DNA of 31,204 bases from JAPLXD01 sp043802865 (GTDB lineage: Bacteria; Patescibacteriota; Minisyncoccia; Moranbacterales; UBA11712), in assembly GCA_043802865.1 (NCBI GenBank), contig JAZDKQ010000017.1:1-31204 (forward strand). The letters run 5' to 3'. The position numbers and the translations under genes are program-made. Positions 22,104 through 28,880 of this stretch are shown piece by piece. The notes beneath the pieces are model-generated. The model made no database searches. It saw nothing but the letters and a program-made list of their open reading frames with translations, and was not told the DNA's origin. Position 1 is the first letter of the stretch. Each line of letters begins with the position of its first letter.

Positions 22104-23180
22104 ATGAACGATACACCTTGCGGAAAAAGGAACTCCGCGAAATACGGAGATGGGCAAGATTTGACGGCTCTCGAGCCGATCGACCTTCAGAGAATAAAAA
22201 ACTTTGACCAGATGCTCTTGGCAATGACGAAGACATCTTTCCAAGGAAGGAAAACGGGAGAGGCCGCCGATGTTCTCGAAGCGATGGTCAAGGATGATAA
22301 ATGCTTCAAAGTGCTTACCCTTGCCGGAGCAATGACGGTGGCGCAAATGGGCCTCGTCATCTGCGATTTTATCGATCACTTCGACTTTGATTGCGTTGTT
22401 TCCACGGGAGCGCTCATGCTCCATGGCCTCAATCAAAGCGTTGGGGGGAAGCATTATAAAGTTCCTCAGGGAGTCAGCGACAGAATTCTTTACCACTCAG
22501 GTTTTAATCGGGTGTATGACACGCTCGAGCTGGAAAAGAATATGGATCGGGGAGAAGAATTTCTCCAAAAAGTTTTGAACAATGCCGATCCGGAAAAAAT
22601 CTGGTCCAGCTTTGAGATTTGTGCGATTTTGGGAGAATATCTCGCCCGCACCATGCCGGCGGATAGCCGTTCCCCATTCAAGAGCGCTTTCCAGAGGAAT
22701 ATCCCGATTTTCATTCCGGCTCTCTCTGATTCGGAAATAGGCCTCGATATTGGACTTCGGCGCTATGAACATAGGCTAGGGCAAGGGCCACCATTCAGCT
22801 ATAATCCTTTTCTCGATTGGGAGAAATATGTCGAAATGGTCGAATTTGCGGTCAATCAAGAAAAAAAGCTGGCCATATTCACCATCGGCGGAGGCGTTCC
22901 CCGGAATTGGGCGCAACAAGTGGGACCGTACCTCGATATCAGGGGCGAGCGACTGGGAGAGGAGCACGACGTATTCGCGAGGTTCCATTATGCCGTTCGC
23001 ATCAGTACTGCTCTGGTGCAGGATGGCGGTCTGTCGGGCTGCACATATGAAGAAGGGATTTCCTGGGGGAAATTTGTTCCGCCCGAAGAAGGAGGGATGA
23101 CGGCGGAGGTTTTTTGTGACGCGACGATTGCCTGGCCGTGGATCACCAAAGCGGTAATGGAGCGCATCGGCATCAAATAA
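22104..23180 (+). CDS. Deoxyhypusine-synthase-family protein (bacterial, probable homospermidine-synthase-like)
   Basis: This 358-residue protein has clear DHS motifs: LAGAMTVAQMGLVICDFIDH, DCVVSTGALMLHGL, NIPIFIPALSDSEIGLDIG, FTIGGGVPRNWAQQ, and the C-terminal EGISWGK with FCDATIAWPWI. The lysine in SWGK (K323) corresponds to the lysine that carries the aminobutyl intermediate from spermidine in DHS. Archaeal and eukaryotic DHS modify eIF5A, which bacteria lack; bacterial members are thought to transfer the aminobutyl group to a small amine (homospermidine synthesis) or an unknown acceptor. The upstream agmatinase-family gene would supply putrescine, a fitting acceptor. The start is supported by GGGAGAG upstream. 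A strong terminator follows. Confidence 0.88.
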   Translation: MNDTPCGKRNSAKYGDGQDLTALEPIDLQRIKNFDQMLLAMTKTSFQGRKTGEAADVLEAMVKDDKCFKVLTLAGAMTVAQMGLVICDFIDHFDFDCVVSTGALMLHGLNQSVGGKHYKVPQGVSDRILYHSGFNRVYDTLELEKNMDRGEEFLQKVLNNADPEKIWSSFEICAILGEYLARTMPADSRSPFKSAFQRNIPIFIPALSDSEIGLDIGLRRYEHRLGQGPPFSYNPFLDWEKYVEMVEFAVNQEKKLAIFTIGGGVPRNWAQQVGPYLDIRGERLGEEHDVFARFHYAVRISTALVQDGGLSGCTYEEGISWGKFVPPEEGGMTAEVFCDATIAWPWITKAVMERIGIK

Positions 23181-23192
23181 TTTTTTTCACCG

Positions 23193-23228
23193 GCGGGGGA
23201 TGGTTCACGGACCAACCCCCGCTTTTTT
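23193..23228 (+). terminator. Rho-independent terminator after the polyamine genes
   Basis: GCGGGGG pairs with CCCCCGC, with an inner TGGT/ACCA stem, and six T residues follow directly. This is a strong terminator 12 bases past the stop codon. Confidence 0.9.
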
Positions 23229-23245
23229 ATTTGTTAGATATTTAG

Positions 23246-23251
23246 TATAAT
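23246..23251 (+). promoter_or_regulatory. -10 element of the hpf promoter
   Basis: TATAAT lies in the context TTTAGTATAATAG, the TAGTATAA form also seen before rpsP and mltG. No good -35 hexamer is visible because the terminator T run occupies that position. It is about 50 bases before the hpf start. Confidence 0.4.
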
Positions 23252-23302
23252 AGAATAAAGCATTCATATATTCGTACATAATTCGTAATTTGTAAAGATA
23301 TC

Positions 23303-23668
23303 ATGAACATCCGCTTTCTTTTCAAAGAAGTCAAAATAGACGACCGGACGAAAGACTATGTGACGGAAAAAATTGAAAAACTGGGGAAGTTTTTTCGGTC
23401 GTTCAAGAAAGATGCCGAGGTAGGCGCCGAAGTTGAGATTGATCTCGACAAGAAAGGAAAATTCCGGGTTGAAGTGATGCTTTTCACGCCATATCAAAAA
23501 TATCGCGGTGAAGATACAACGATATCAATCGAGGGGTCGATTGACAGTGTCTATGAAGAGCTCGAAAATCAGATCACGAAAGACAAAGAGCGACTGATCA
23601 CGATGACCCGGCGCGGTGGGCGGTCGATCAAAAAAAAGATGGTGGTGGATGAGGGAGCGCGATTTTAA
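23303..23668 (+). CDS. hpf: Ribosome hibernation factor, HPF/YfiA family (S30AE)
   Basis: This 121-residue protein has the S30AE fold. It starts MNIRFLFKEVKIDDRTKDYVTEKIEKLGKFF and includes the beta-strand EVEIDLDKKGKFRVEVML and SIDSVYEELENQITKDKERL. HPF proteins bind the 30S decoding region in slow growth and inactivate or pair ribosomes. It is the short form, with no C-terminal dimerisation domain, ending in a basic tail (RRGGRSIKKKMVVDE). The leader contains a GTAATT repeat fragment (23280-23295), and the gene is the first after a strong terminator, so it is a separate transcription unit that may include the downstream DUF2207 gene. Confidence 0.92.
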   Translation: MNIRFLFKEVKIDDRTKDYVTEKIEKLGKFFRSFKKDAEVGAEVEIDLDKKGKFRVEVMLFTPYQKYRGEDTTISIEGSIDSVYEELENQITKDKERLITMTRRGGRSIKKKMVVDEGARF

Positions 23669-23688
23669 AATGGTATTTAGTATTTTGT

Positions 23689-25401
23689 ATGCGATACAAA
23701 CTATTAGTCTTTATTGCAGCGCTTAGTTTTTTTGTTTTGTCTTTCGCCAATGCACAAGATTCTTTGAGTGCGGAAAAGATAACGAGCTTCAATGGCGAAA
23801 TAAAAATCAATTCCGACAGTACGATCAATGTTACGGAAAATATTTCTTATGATTTTGGCGATAATCAGAAACACGGAATATTCCGGTTTATTCCGGTGAA
23901 ATACAAAGCGCGGGGAGGGAACTTCAATTTGCGGGTTTCAAATGTGAAAATTACGGACGAAAATGGATTGTCGCAGAATTTCACGACTTCCTACGAGGGT
24001 GATAACATAAAATTCCAGATCGGTGATGCGGACAAACTGGTCAGCGGACAAAAGAATTACGTAATTAGTTACGTAATTCGCCGGGCGGTGAACTATTTTC
24101 CCGACCATGACGAACTATATTGGAACTTCACCGGAAATGAATGGCAGGTGCCGGTTGAAAGTGCGGACGTAAAAGTCATTCTTCCTGAAAATGCCAAAGA
24201 AAATTTGCAATACAAATGTTTTGAGGGTGTCTTTGGAACCACAAATGAGTGCGCGGCGAGCGCAAGCGGGAATAGTTTAGAGTATAAGTCGTTAGATCCC
24301 ATGGATCCCGGGCAGGGTTTGACCATTGTCAACGGCTGGCCGAAAGGAATCACGTCCGAGCCGACACTTTGGCAGAAAATGCTGGATATTGTTCGTGATA
24401 ACTGGACCTTATTTGCGCCGATTATCGTTTTCGTCTTCATGTATCGCCTCTGGAGCAAGAGGGGGCGCGATCCGAAAGGGCGGGGGACGATCATCGCGCA
24501 GTATGAATCGCCGGACGGACTCGCGCCGGCCGAAATCGGAACAATGGTTGACGGCGCGGCTGACAACAAAGATGCTTCCTCCACGATCATTGATCTGGCA
24601 GTCGGCGGATTTTTGAAAATAAAAAGAACCGAAGAAAAAGGATTTCTGGGAACGACAAGCACGGAATATACTTTCATGAAGCTGAAAGACGAAGAACCGG
24701 CACGGGATTTTGAAAAAGAAGTAATGAAGGGAATTTTCGGCTTCGAAAAAGAAAAAAAGCTATCCGATCTCAAAAACAAATTTTTCAAAACTCTTTCAAC
24801 GGTCAAAAACCAGCTCTATGAAAGTGTGACGCAAAAGGGATATTATACGAAAAATCCGAACACAGTTTTTGGAATGTGGATAGCAATTGCCATCGTCGGC
24901 GGGATTTTTTTGTCAGTATTTTTTGGAATATTACAGGGAGGCTGGGGAACTTTCAGTGGAATCGTCTCGGGAATGATAATCCTCGTTTTCGGCTGGCTGA
25001 TGCCGGCGGTGACCAAAAAAGGCGCCGAGCTCAAAGAAAATATTCTTGGTTTCAAGGATTTTCTTTCTGTCACGGAAACCGATCGGCTGAAATTTCACAA
25101 CGCGCCGAAAAAAAATCCAGAAATGTTTGAAAAATTTTTGCCGTATGCAATGGTGCTGGGCGTCGAAAACGAATGGGCCAAGCAATTCGAGGGAATATAC
25201 AACCAACAGCCGGATTGGTATGAAGATTCGTCAGGGCGCGCTTTCAATGCTATAATTCTCTCCAGTATGGTTTCCGATTTTTCGAGTTCCGCCATGACGA
25301 CAATGGCCAGCCAGCCCTCATCGGCAGCTGGTGGGGGAAGTGGTTTTTCCGGCGGAGGCGGCGGCGGAGGATTTGGCGGCGGGGGCGGCGGTTCCTGGTA
25401 A
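23689..25401 (+). CDS. DUF2207 predicted membrane protein
   Basis: This 570-residue protein has a signal peptide (MRYKLLVFIAALSFFVLSFANA, likely cleaved before QD), then an extracytoplasmic beta-rich DUF2207 domain with HGIFRFIPVKY and FPDHDELYWNFTGNEWQVPV. A membrane segment follows (about 240-258, LFAPIIVFVFMYRLW), then a cytoplasmic winged-helix-like region (SSTIIDLAVGGFLKI), a membrane hairpin (about 394-440), a conserved DFLSVTETDRLKF segment and a glycine-rich tail (GGGSGFSGGGGGGGF) ending in W. The architecture and ending are typical of the widespread DUF2207 family, whose function is unknown; envelope homeostasis is possible. The upstream 20 bases are a GTATTT repeat and there is no Shine-Dalgarno sequence. 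A perfect 11-base inverted repeat lies at 24054-24079 within the extracytoplasmic domain. Confidence 0.88.
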   Translation: MRYKLLVFIAALSFFVLSFANAQDSLSAEKITSFNGEIKINSDSTINVTENISYDFGDNQKHGIFRFIPVKYKARGGNFNLRVSNVKITDENGLSQNFTTSYEGDNIKFQIGDADKLVSGQKNYVISYVIRRAVNYFPDHDELYWNFTGNEWQVPVESADVKVILPENAKENLQYKCFEGVFGTTNECAASASGNSLEYKSLDPMDPGQGLTIVNGWPKGITSEPTLWQKMLDIVRDNWTLFAPIIVFVFMYRLWSKRGRDPKGRGTIIAQYESPDGLAPAEIGTMVDGAADNKDASSTIIDLAVGGFLKIKRTEEKGFLGTTSTEYTFMKLKDEEPARDFEKEVMKGIFGFEKEKKLSDLKNKFFKTLSTVKNQLYESVTQKGYYTKNPNTVFGMWIAIAIVGGIFLSVFFGILQGGWGTFSGIVSGMIILVFGWLMPAVTKKGAELKENILGFKDFLSVTETDRLKFHNAPKKNPEMFEKFLPYAMVLGVENEWAKQFEGIYNQQPDWYEDSSGRAFNAIILSSMVSDFSSSAMTTMASQPSSAAGGGSGFSGGGGGGGFGGGGGGSW

Positions 25402-25432
25402 TAAGCAGTTTTTATAATCAATAAAAAATAAA

Positions 25433-25876
25433 ATGAAAATCATCAATCATCTCATCAAGCTCAAAACGGTCGCAACGCTTGATTTCATCGACATAACCGA
25501 CAAGGTGAAAGTGAAACTCAAAAAAGCAGGAATCAAGAGAGGTGTGATCAATATCCAAAGTCTTCATACGACGATGGCGGTTATTGTGCAAGAAGGCGAA
25601 CCGCTGCTCATCGCGGATTTCAAAAAGGTTTTGGAAAAAGTCGCGCCGCGGACAATAAAGTATATGCATGACAATTTTGATATCCGAACGGTCAATATGA
25701 ATCCCAACGAGCCGATGAACGGACATTCACATTGCAAGGCCATGTTTCTCACAACCAGTTCTTTTCTCAACATAACCAAGGGCAAGCTCCAGCTCGGAAA
25801 GTGGCAAAGAATCTTTGCCGTTGAGCTCGACAACGCCCGGCCACGGCAGATTGCGTTGCAGATAATGGGAGAGTAG
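25433..25876 (+). CDS. yjbQ: YjbQ/UPF0047 family protein (secondary thiamine-phosphate synthase-like)
   Basis: This 147-residue compact beta-sandwich protein has the family motifs INIQSLHTTMAVIVQEGEPLL, NEPMNGHSHCKAMFL (with the conserved His and Cys) and the C-terminal GKWQRIFAVELDNARPRQIALQIMG. YjbQ can replace thiamine-phosphate synthase in E. coli assays, but its natural role is unclear, and no thiamine genes are nearby. Length and motifs are normal. It follows the DUF2207 gene by about 30 bases without a strong ribosome binding site. Confidence 0.9.
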   Translation: MKIINHLIKLKTVATLDFIDITDKVKVKLKKAGIKRGVINIQSLHTTMAVIVQEGEPLLIADFKKVLEKVAPRTIKYMHDNFDIRTVNMNPNEPMNGHSHCKAMFLTTSSFLNITKGKLQLGKWQRIFAVELDNARPRQIALQIMGE

Positions 25877-25881
25877 CACAC

Positions 25882-25910
25882 TTGACATTTTTTGTTGGAT
25901 ATGTTAAGCT
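25882..25910 (+). promoter_or_regulatory. Possible promoter of the zinc-ribbon gene
   Basis: TTGACA is followed after 17 bases by TAAGCT with a TG extension. The -35 is perfect and the -10 weak. It lies about 35 bases before the start codon of the next gene. Confidence 0.45.
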
Positions 25911-25945
25911 TTTATAATTTCAAATTAAAAGGAGGGCTGTTCTTT

Positions 25946-26257
25946 ATGACATGGGGTGCGATGGGCTCAAGAAATTGGTTCACTCCCGAAGAAAAAACTG
26001 ACAGCGGGAGTAGGTGCGGCGGTGCTTGCTGTAAAGGCAGCTCTTTGCAGAAGCAAGAGCCGCGTTGTCCGGGTTGCGGGGCGATTCTGAACTCGTGTAA
26101 TGCCGGGAAAATTTGCAATCCCTGCAATGAGGCCTTGCATGATTTCAGCAAAAAAATCAACCCGCGGCTGGCTGATTATTTAAGAAAGCATAATCCCGAT
26201 ATTTATTTCAAGATTACTTCCGAAAGAGCAAGGACTCTTACGGAGCGGACACATTGA
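25946..26257 (+). CDS. Small cysteine-rich zinc-ribbon protein, unknown function
   Basis: This 103-residue protein starts at MTWGAMGSRNWFTPEE, fixed by AAGGAGGG nine bases upstream. It contains CGGACCKG near residue 25, then CPGCG, CNAGKICNPC and ALHDFSKKINPRLADYLRKHNPDIYFKI. The CxxC pairs are consistent with one treble-clef or zinc-ribbon site. The C-terminal half is helical and basic. The family is not recognised; nucleic-acid binding or a redox role is possible. It has its own likely promoter and is followed by overlapping hairpins. Confidence 0.65.
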   Translation: MTWGAMGSRNWFTPEEKTDSGSRCGGACCKGSSLQKQEPRCPGCGAILNSCNAGKICNPCNEALHDFSKKINPRLADYLRKHNPDIYFKITSERARTLTERTH

Positions 26258-26309
26258 GGCAAGTGTATCCATGCCTCCACATCGAACTATGGTGTGGGGG
26301 TAATTTTTT
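26256..26309 (+). terminator. Terminator with an overlapping alternative hairpin
   Basis: CCTCCACA pairs with TGTGGGGG (one T-G pair) and TAATTTTTT follows, giving a terminator after the zinc-ribbon gene. An earlier hairpin, GAGGCA (26256-26261) with TGCCTC (26272-26277), uses the same CCTC bases, so only one can form at a time. The first arm overlaps the stop codon of the gene, where a terminating ribosome would cover it. Confidence 0.65.
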
Positions 26310-26337
26310 GGCAAAAATGAAAAAAATATGCTAGTAT
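26308..26337 (+). promoter_or_regulatory. Promoter of mltG
   Basis: TTGGCA is followed after 18 bases by TAGTAT, running on as TAGTATAAC. The predicted transcript starts near 26345 and has a leader of about 75 bases with a long hairpin. Confidence 0.55.
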
Positions 26338-26366
26338 AACAGTAGTAAAGTCAGTCTGAATTTTCC

Positions 26367-26412
26367 GTAGAGGTACGACCGCGGACATAGAGGAAAGCGG
26401 GCGGACCTCTAC
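26367..26412. repeat. GTAG...CTAC-bounded hairpin in the mltG leader, possible REP-like element
   Basis: GTAGAGGT (26367-26374) and ACCTCTAC (26405-26412) form a perfect eight-pair stem, with CCGC and GCGG able to pair inside. Its ends (GTAG, then GCGGACC-TCTACTA) match the design of the REP-like units around the transposase (GTAG ... GCGACCACTACTA). It ends eight bases before the mltG start and replaces any Shine-Dalgarno sequence. Confidence 0.5.
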
Positions 26413-26420
26413 TATTTTGT

Positions 26421-27440
26421 ATGCTGAATTCAAAAAGATTATACATCGCAGTCGGTCTTTTTTTTGTTTTAGTTCTGTTTGAAGCATATATCTTCAATCG
26501 GCAGGCCAGTTTTTCGCATGGCACGGGAAATGTTTTTCAAAATTTTGAAATTGCAGAAGGCGAGGGGGTGAAAGATATTGGCCAAAAACTTGCGGACGTG
26601 CAAATTGTGAAAAGCAAATACTATTTCGACTATTATATCTGGAAAACAGGAGGCAGGGGAAAGATTCAGGCTGGGAAGTATGAGCTCAAGGGGACGATGA
26701 CAATTCCGGAAATCGTGCAGGCTTTGTCCGTGGGAGAAATTGTTTCAAATGAAGTGAAAGTCACTTTTCCCGAAGGAATAAGCGCAAAGGAAATGGGGGA
26801 AATTTTGAAAAAGAAAGGATTTGACGCGGAGAGTTTTTTGAGCAAAGCAGATTGCGGATGCGGTGTAAAAACGGACTATGAATTTATTGTGGGCAAGCCG
26901 ACAGGAGCGAATCTTGAGGGATTTTTGTTTCCCGACACTTATATTTTCTTCAAAGATGCCGGCGCAGTGAGTATCATCAATCGCATGCTTCTCAATTTCG
27001 ACGAGAAACTCACGCCGAAAATGAGAGAGGATATCCAAAACCAGAAAAAAAATATTTTTGATGTCGTCACAATGGCGAGTATTCTGGAAAAAGAAATGAG
27101 AACGTCGGACGATATGAAGGTCGCGAGCGGAATATTTTGGGACAGGATCAGCGTGGGCATGCCGCTCCAAAGTTGTGCGACAATCGCTTATGTCCTAGGT
27201 AAGGAAAAGAAGCAGTATTCAATTGAAGATACGCGAACGCCGTCGCCATATAATACCTATATCAATAAAGGCTTGCCGCCCGGTCCGATCGACAATCCCG
27301 GAATGAACTCGATTCTCGCGGCGATATATCCCACGAAAACCGAATATAACTATTTTCTCACCAATCCGGTCACCGGAAAGACCATTTTCTCGAAAACCCT
27401 CGAGGAACACGCCGCCAACAAGGCAAAATATGGATTATAG
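26421..27440 (+). CDS. mltG: Endolytic murein transglycosylase MltG (YceG-like)
   Basis: MltG cuts nascent glycan strands at the inner membrane and sets their length. The 339-residue protein has an N-terminal membrane anchor (residues 7-24, YIAVGLFFVLVLFEAYIF) and a LysM-like region (AGKYELKGTMTIPEIVQAL). The YceG domain contains EGFLFPDTYIF, the catalytic glutamate in ASILEKEM (E223) and YNTYINKGLPPGPIDNPG. Length and motifs are normal. It is separate from the ftsW-mur block but serves the same pathway. Translation starts directly behind the leader hairpin without a visible ribosome binding site. Confidence 0.95.
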   Translation: MLNSKRLYIAVGLFFVLVLFEAYIFNRQASFSHGTGNVFQNFEIAEGEGVKDIGQKLADVQIVKSKYYFDYYIWKTGGRGKIQAGKYELKGTMTIPEIVQALSVGEIVSNEVKVTFPEGISAKEMGEILKKKGFDAESFLSKADCGCGVKTDYEFIVGKPTGANLEGFLFPDTYIFFKDAGAVSIINRMLLNFDEKLTPKMREDIQNQKKNIFDVVTMASILEKEMRTSDDMKVASGIFWDRISVGMPLQSCATIAYVLGKEKKQYSIEDTRTPSPYNTYINKGLPPGPIDNPGMNSILAAIYPTKTEYNYFLTNPVTGKTIFSKTLEEHAANKAKYGL

Positions 27441-27450
27441 AAACAAGCCC

Positions 27451-27479
27451 TTGACAAAGATTTCGGGAAATTATAATAT
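27451..27479 (+). promoter_or_regulatory. Promoter of the 23S rRNA transcript
   Basis: A perfect TTGACA is followed by TATAATAT: TATAAT at 15 bases or TAATAT at 17. It begins 11 bases after the mltG stop and is the only strong promoter seen before the 23S gene, about 390 bases upstream of it. Confidence 0.65.
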
Positions 27480-27527
27480 AAGAAAGCGAATATTTTTCGA
27501 AACAAAAATAACTATTTTGAGCCACTT

Positions 27528-27623
27528 ATGAATATGACAATCAAAAATTCAAGAAAAAGAAGCGGATGACCCTTGCCTTGGGTTTTGATTGACTCGAATC
27601 CGCTTCATCCGAAGCGGTTTTTT
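27528..27623 (+). promoter_or_regulatory. Attenuator-like terminator/antiterminator in the pre-23S leader
   Basis: CCGCTTC-ATCC-GAAGCGG followed by TTTTTT (27600-27623) is an ideal rho-independent terminator. An upstream GAAGCGGA (27559-27566) is an exact complement of TCCGCTTC (27599-27606) and could form a competing antiterminator. A 13-codon ORF (27528-27569, MNMTIKNSRKRSG) ends on that upstream segment, without a clear Shine-Dalgarno sequence. The terminator might instead simply end mltG read-through. Confidence 0.55.
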
Positions 27624-27872
27624 AGTCCATGCACTATGTGCGAAGATGTTGGTTAATAACGATTTGTTGCTCAACATTTCCGCGTTAAAGGAGAACCTTG
27701 AAAATTGAAACGAGATATCATGATGTTTTTACTGAACGCCGTGGCGCGGGAGAAATAAGAATATTCATGATTTCTAATAGTAGGTTAGGCAATTAGCGAT
27801 TGCTAATTGCTGGCTAAAAAATTGCGATAGAGCGGTAAAATATCCGGCCTCGATTTTTTCGTAAATCGGAGC
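27624..27872 (+). other. Pre-23S leader region
   Basis: I see no gene in these 249 bases. GAACCTTGAAAATTGAAAC (27693-27711) resembles the conserved sequence found just before 23S in Firmicutes-type 16S-23S spacers. GCAATTAGC-GATT-GCTAATTGC (27789-27810) is a perfect nine-pair hairpin that may be a processing site. No tRNA and no 16S 3' end are present. Confidence 0.5.
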
Positions 27873-28001
27873 TGGGTAAACTCATGGCGTATGGTGGATG
27901 CCTTGAATGAAGTAAGCGATGAAGGACGTAGCGATCTGCGATAAGCCTCGGGGAGCTGATGAGCAAGCTTTGATCCGGGGATGTCCGAATGCGGCAACGC
28001 A

Positions 28002-28352
28002 CCGCTCAAGTTTTTGGATTTTTAGAAAAATTGGAGGGAAAAAGGAGATGATAAAAAAATTTTTCGGGTGGATAAGGAAAATGCGAAGAATTCGCCAGAA
28101 TAAGAAAGTATTCGGCAAATTCTTCCAAGACTGTTCCTGCCCAGAATGCCAAAGTTGGAATTTCAGCTATCGGTACATTCTGTGGCAACCAGTTCCGGTA
28201 AAATTCAACTGTCTCGATTGCGGGCATAACTACGAGAGGATGGTAGTCCCGTGATGCATATTGGCCGATATCTCTTTGATTGGGCACAGTCGAATGAAAA
28301 TAACATTCGCTGTGCCCAGCATACCTCTTTAAGAATCCAAAAACTTGGGCGG
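28002..28352 (+). other. Intervening sequence (IVS) in the 5' domain of 23S rRNA
   Basis: This 351-base insert sits in the helix 9 region, between GATGTCCGAATGCGGCAACGCA and TACTATTATCTGAATACATAGG, where E. coli has a short hairpin. Its ends pair over 19 bases: the left arm (CCGCTCAAG then TTTTTGGATT, 28002-28020) with the right arm (AATCCAAAAA then CTTGGGCGG, 28334-28352), with one G-U pair. A second strong hairpin (28281-28318, TGGGCACAG arms with CGAATG/CATTCG inside) lies near the 3' end. IVSs of this type are normally cut out by RNase III without ligation. No group I/II intron motifs or homing endonuclease are seen. Confidence 0.8.
28048..28254 (+). CDS. Zinc-ribbon protein encoded inside the 23S rRNA insert, 68 residues
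   Basis: The ORF starts MIKKFFGWIRKMRRIRQNKK, a strongly basic amphipathic segment, and then has two CxxC knuckles, CPEC and CLDC, 22 residues apart, with aromatic residues between (WNFSYRYILWQPVPV), ending GHNYERMVVP. This is a classic small zinc-ribbon layout. GGAGGGA lies eight bases before the ATG, and a second AAGGAG directly abuts it. An in-frame start at 27919 would lie in conserved rRNA sequence and is rejected. Known IVS proteins in other bacteria are four-helix-bundle proteins with no zinc ribbon, so this is a different type. Function unknown; RNA or ribosome binding is a reasonable guess from charge and fold. Confidence 0.65.
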   Translation: MIKKFFGWIRKMRRIRQNKKVFGKFFQDCSCPECQSWNFSYRYILWQPVPVKFNCLDCGHNYERMVVP

Positions 28353-28431
28353 TACTATTATCTGAATACATAGGATAATAGGGCGCACCCAGGGAACTGA
28401 AACATCTTAGTACCTGGAGGAAAAGAAATCC

Positions 28432-28467
<36 letters not shown>

Positions 28468-28837
28468 AAGCCTAAACCCTGTACCATTCGTTGAACTTCG
28501 TTCAGCTTCAGCTACAGGGCAAGCCTCTAAATTATTAGCGGCATGCCCCGTAGCGGAGCGAAACGGAGTGTAGCGATTGGTACGGGGGGTTGCGAGGTAA
28601 TGACTTCCTATCTTGTAAAGCGACGGCTATAGTTGCCGGTACTTTACTCGACGGGAGTAAAGTCAAAAATTGTTTTGTTAGCTGAACAATTCTGGAAAGT
28701 GAGACCAAAGAGGGTAATAGTCCCGTAAGCGAAAACGAAACAACTTTATTGTTATTATTCTCAAGTAGGGCGGTACCGGAGAAATACCGTCTGAAGCCGG
28801 GGCCACTATAGCTCCAAGGCTAAATATTACTTCATAT

Positions 28838-28880
<43 letters not shown>

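Noticed and set aside
24054..24079. Perfect 11-base inverted repeat GAATTACGTAA-TTAG-TTACGTAATTC in the DUF2207 gene as another insertion
   Set aside because: The encoded YVISYVI fits the alternating beta-strand expected at this place in the family, so it may be native sequence; kept only as a note.
27919..28254. Longer 111-codon version of the IVS protein
   Set aside because: Its first 43 codons would be conserved 23S rRNA sequence and the IVS stem; the start at 28048 has a Shine-Dalgarno sequence.
28002..28352. Group I or group II self-splicing intron in 23S
   Set aside because: No homing endonuclease or reverse transcriptase, no recognisable catalytic core, and the ends form a long terminal stem typical of an IVS.
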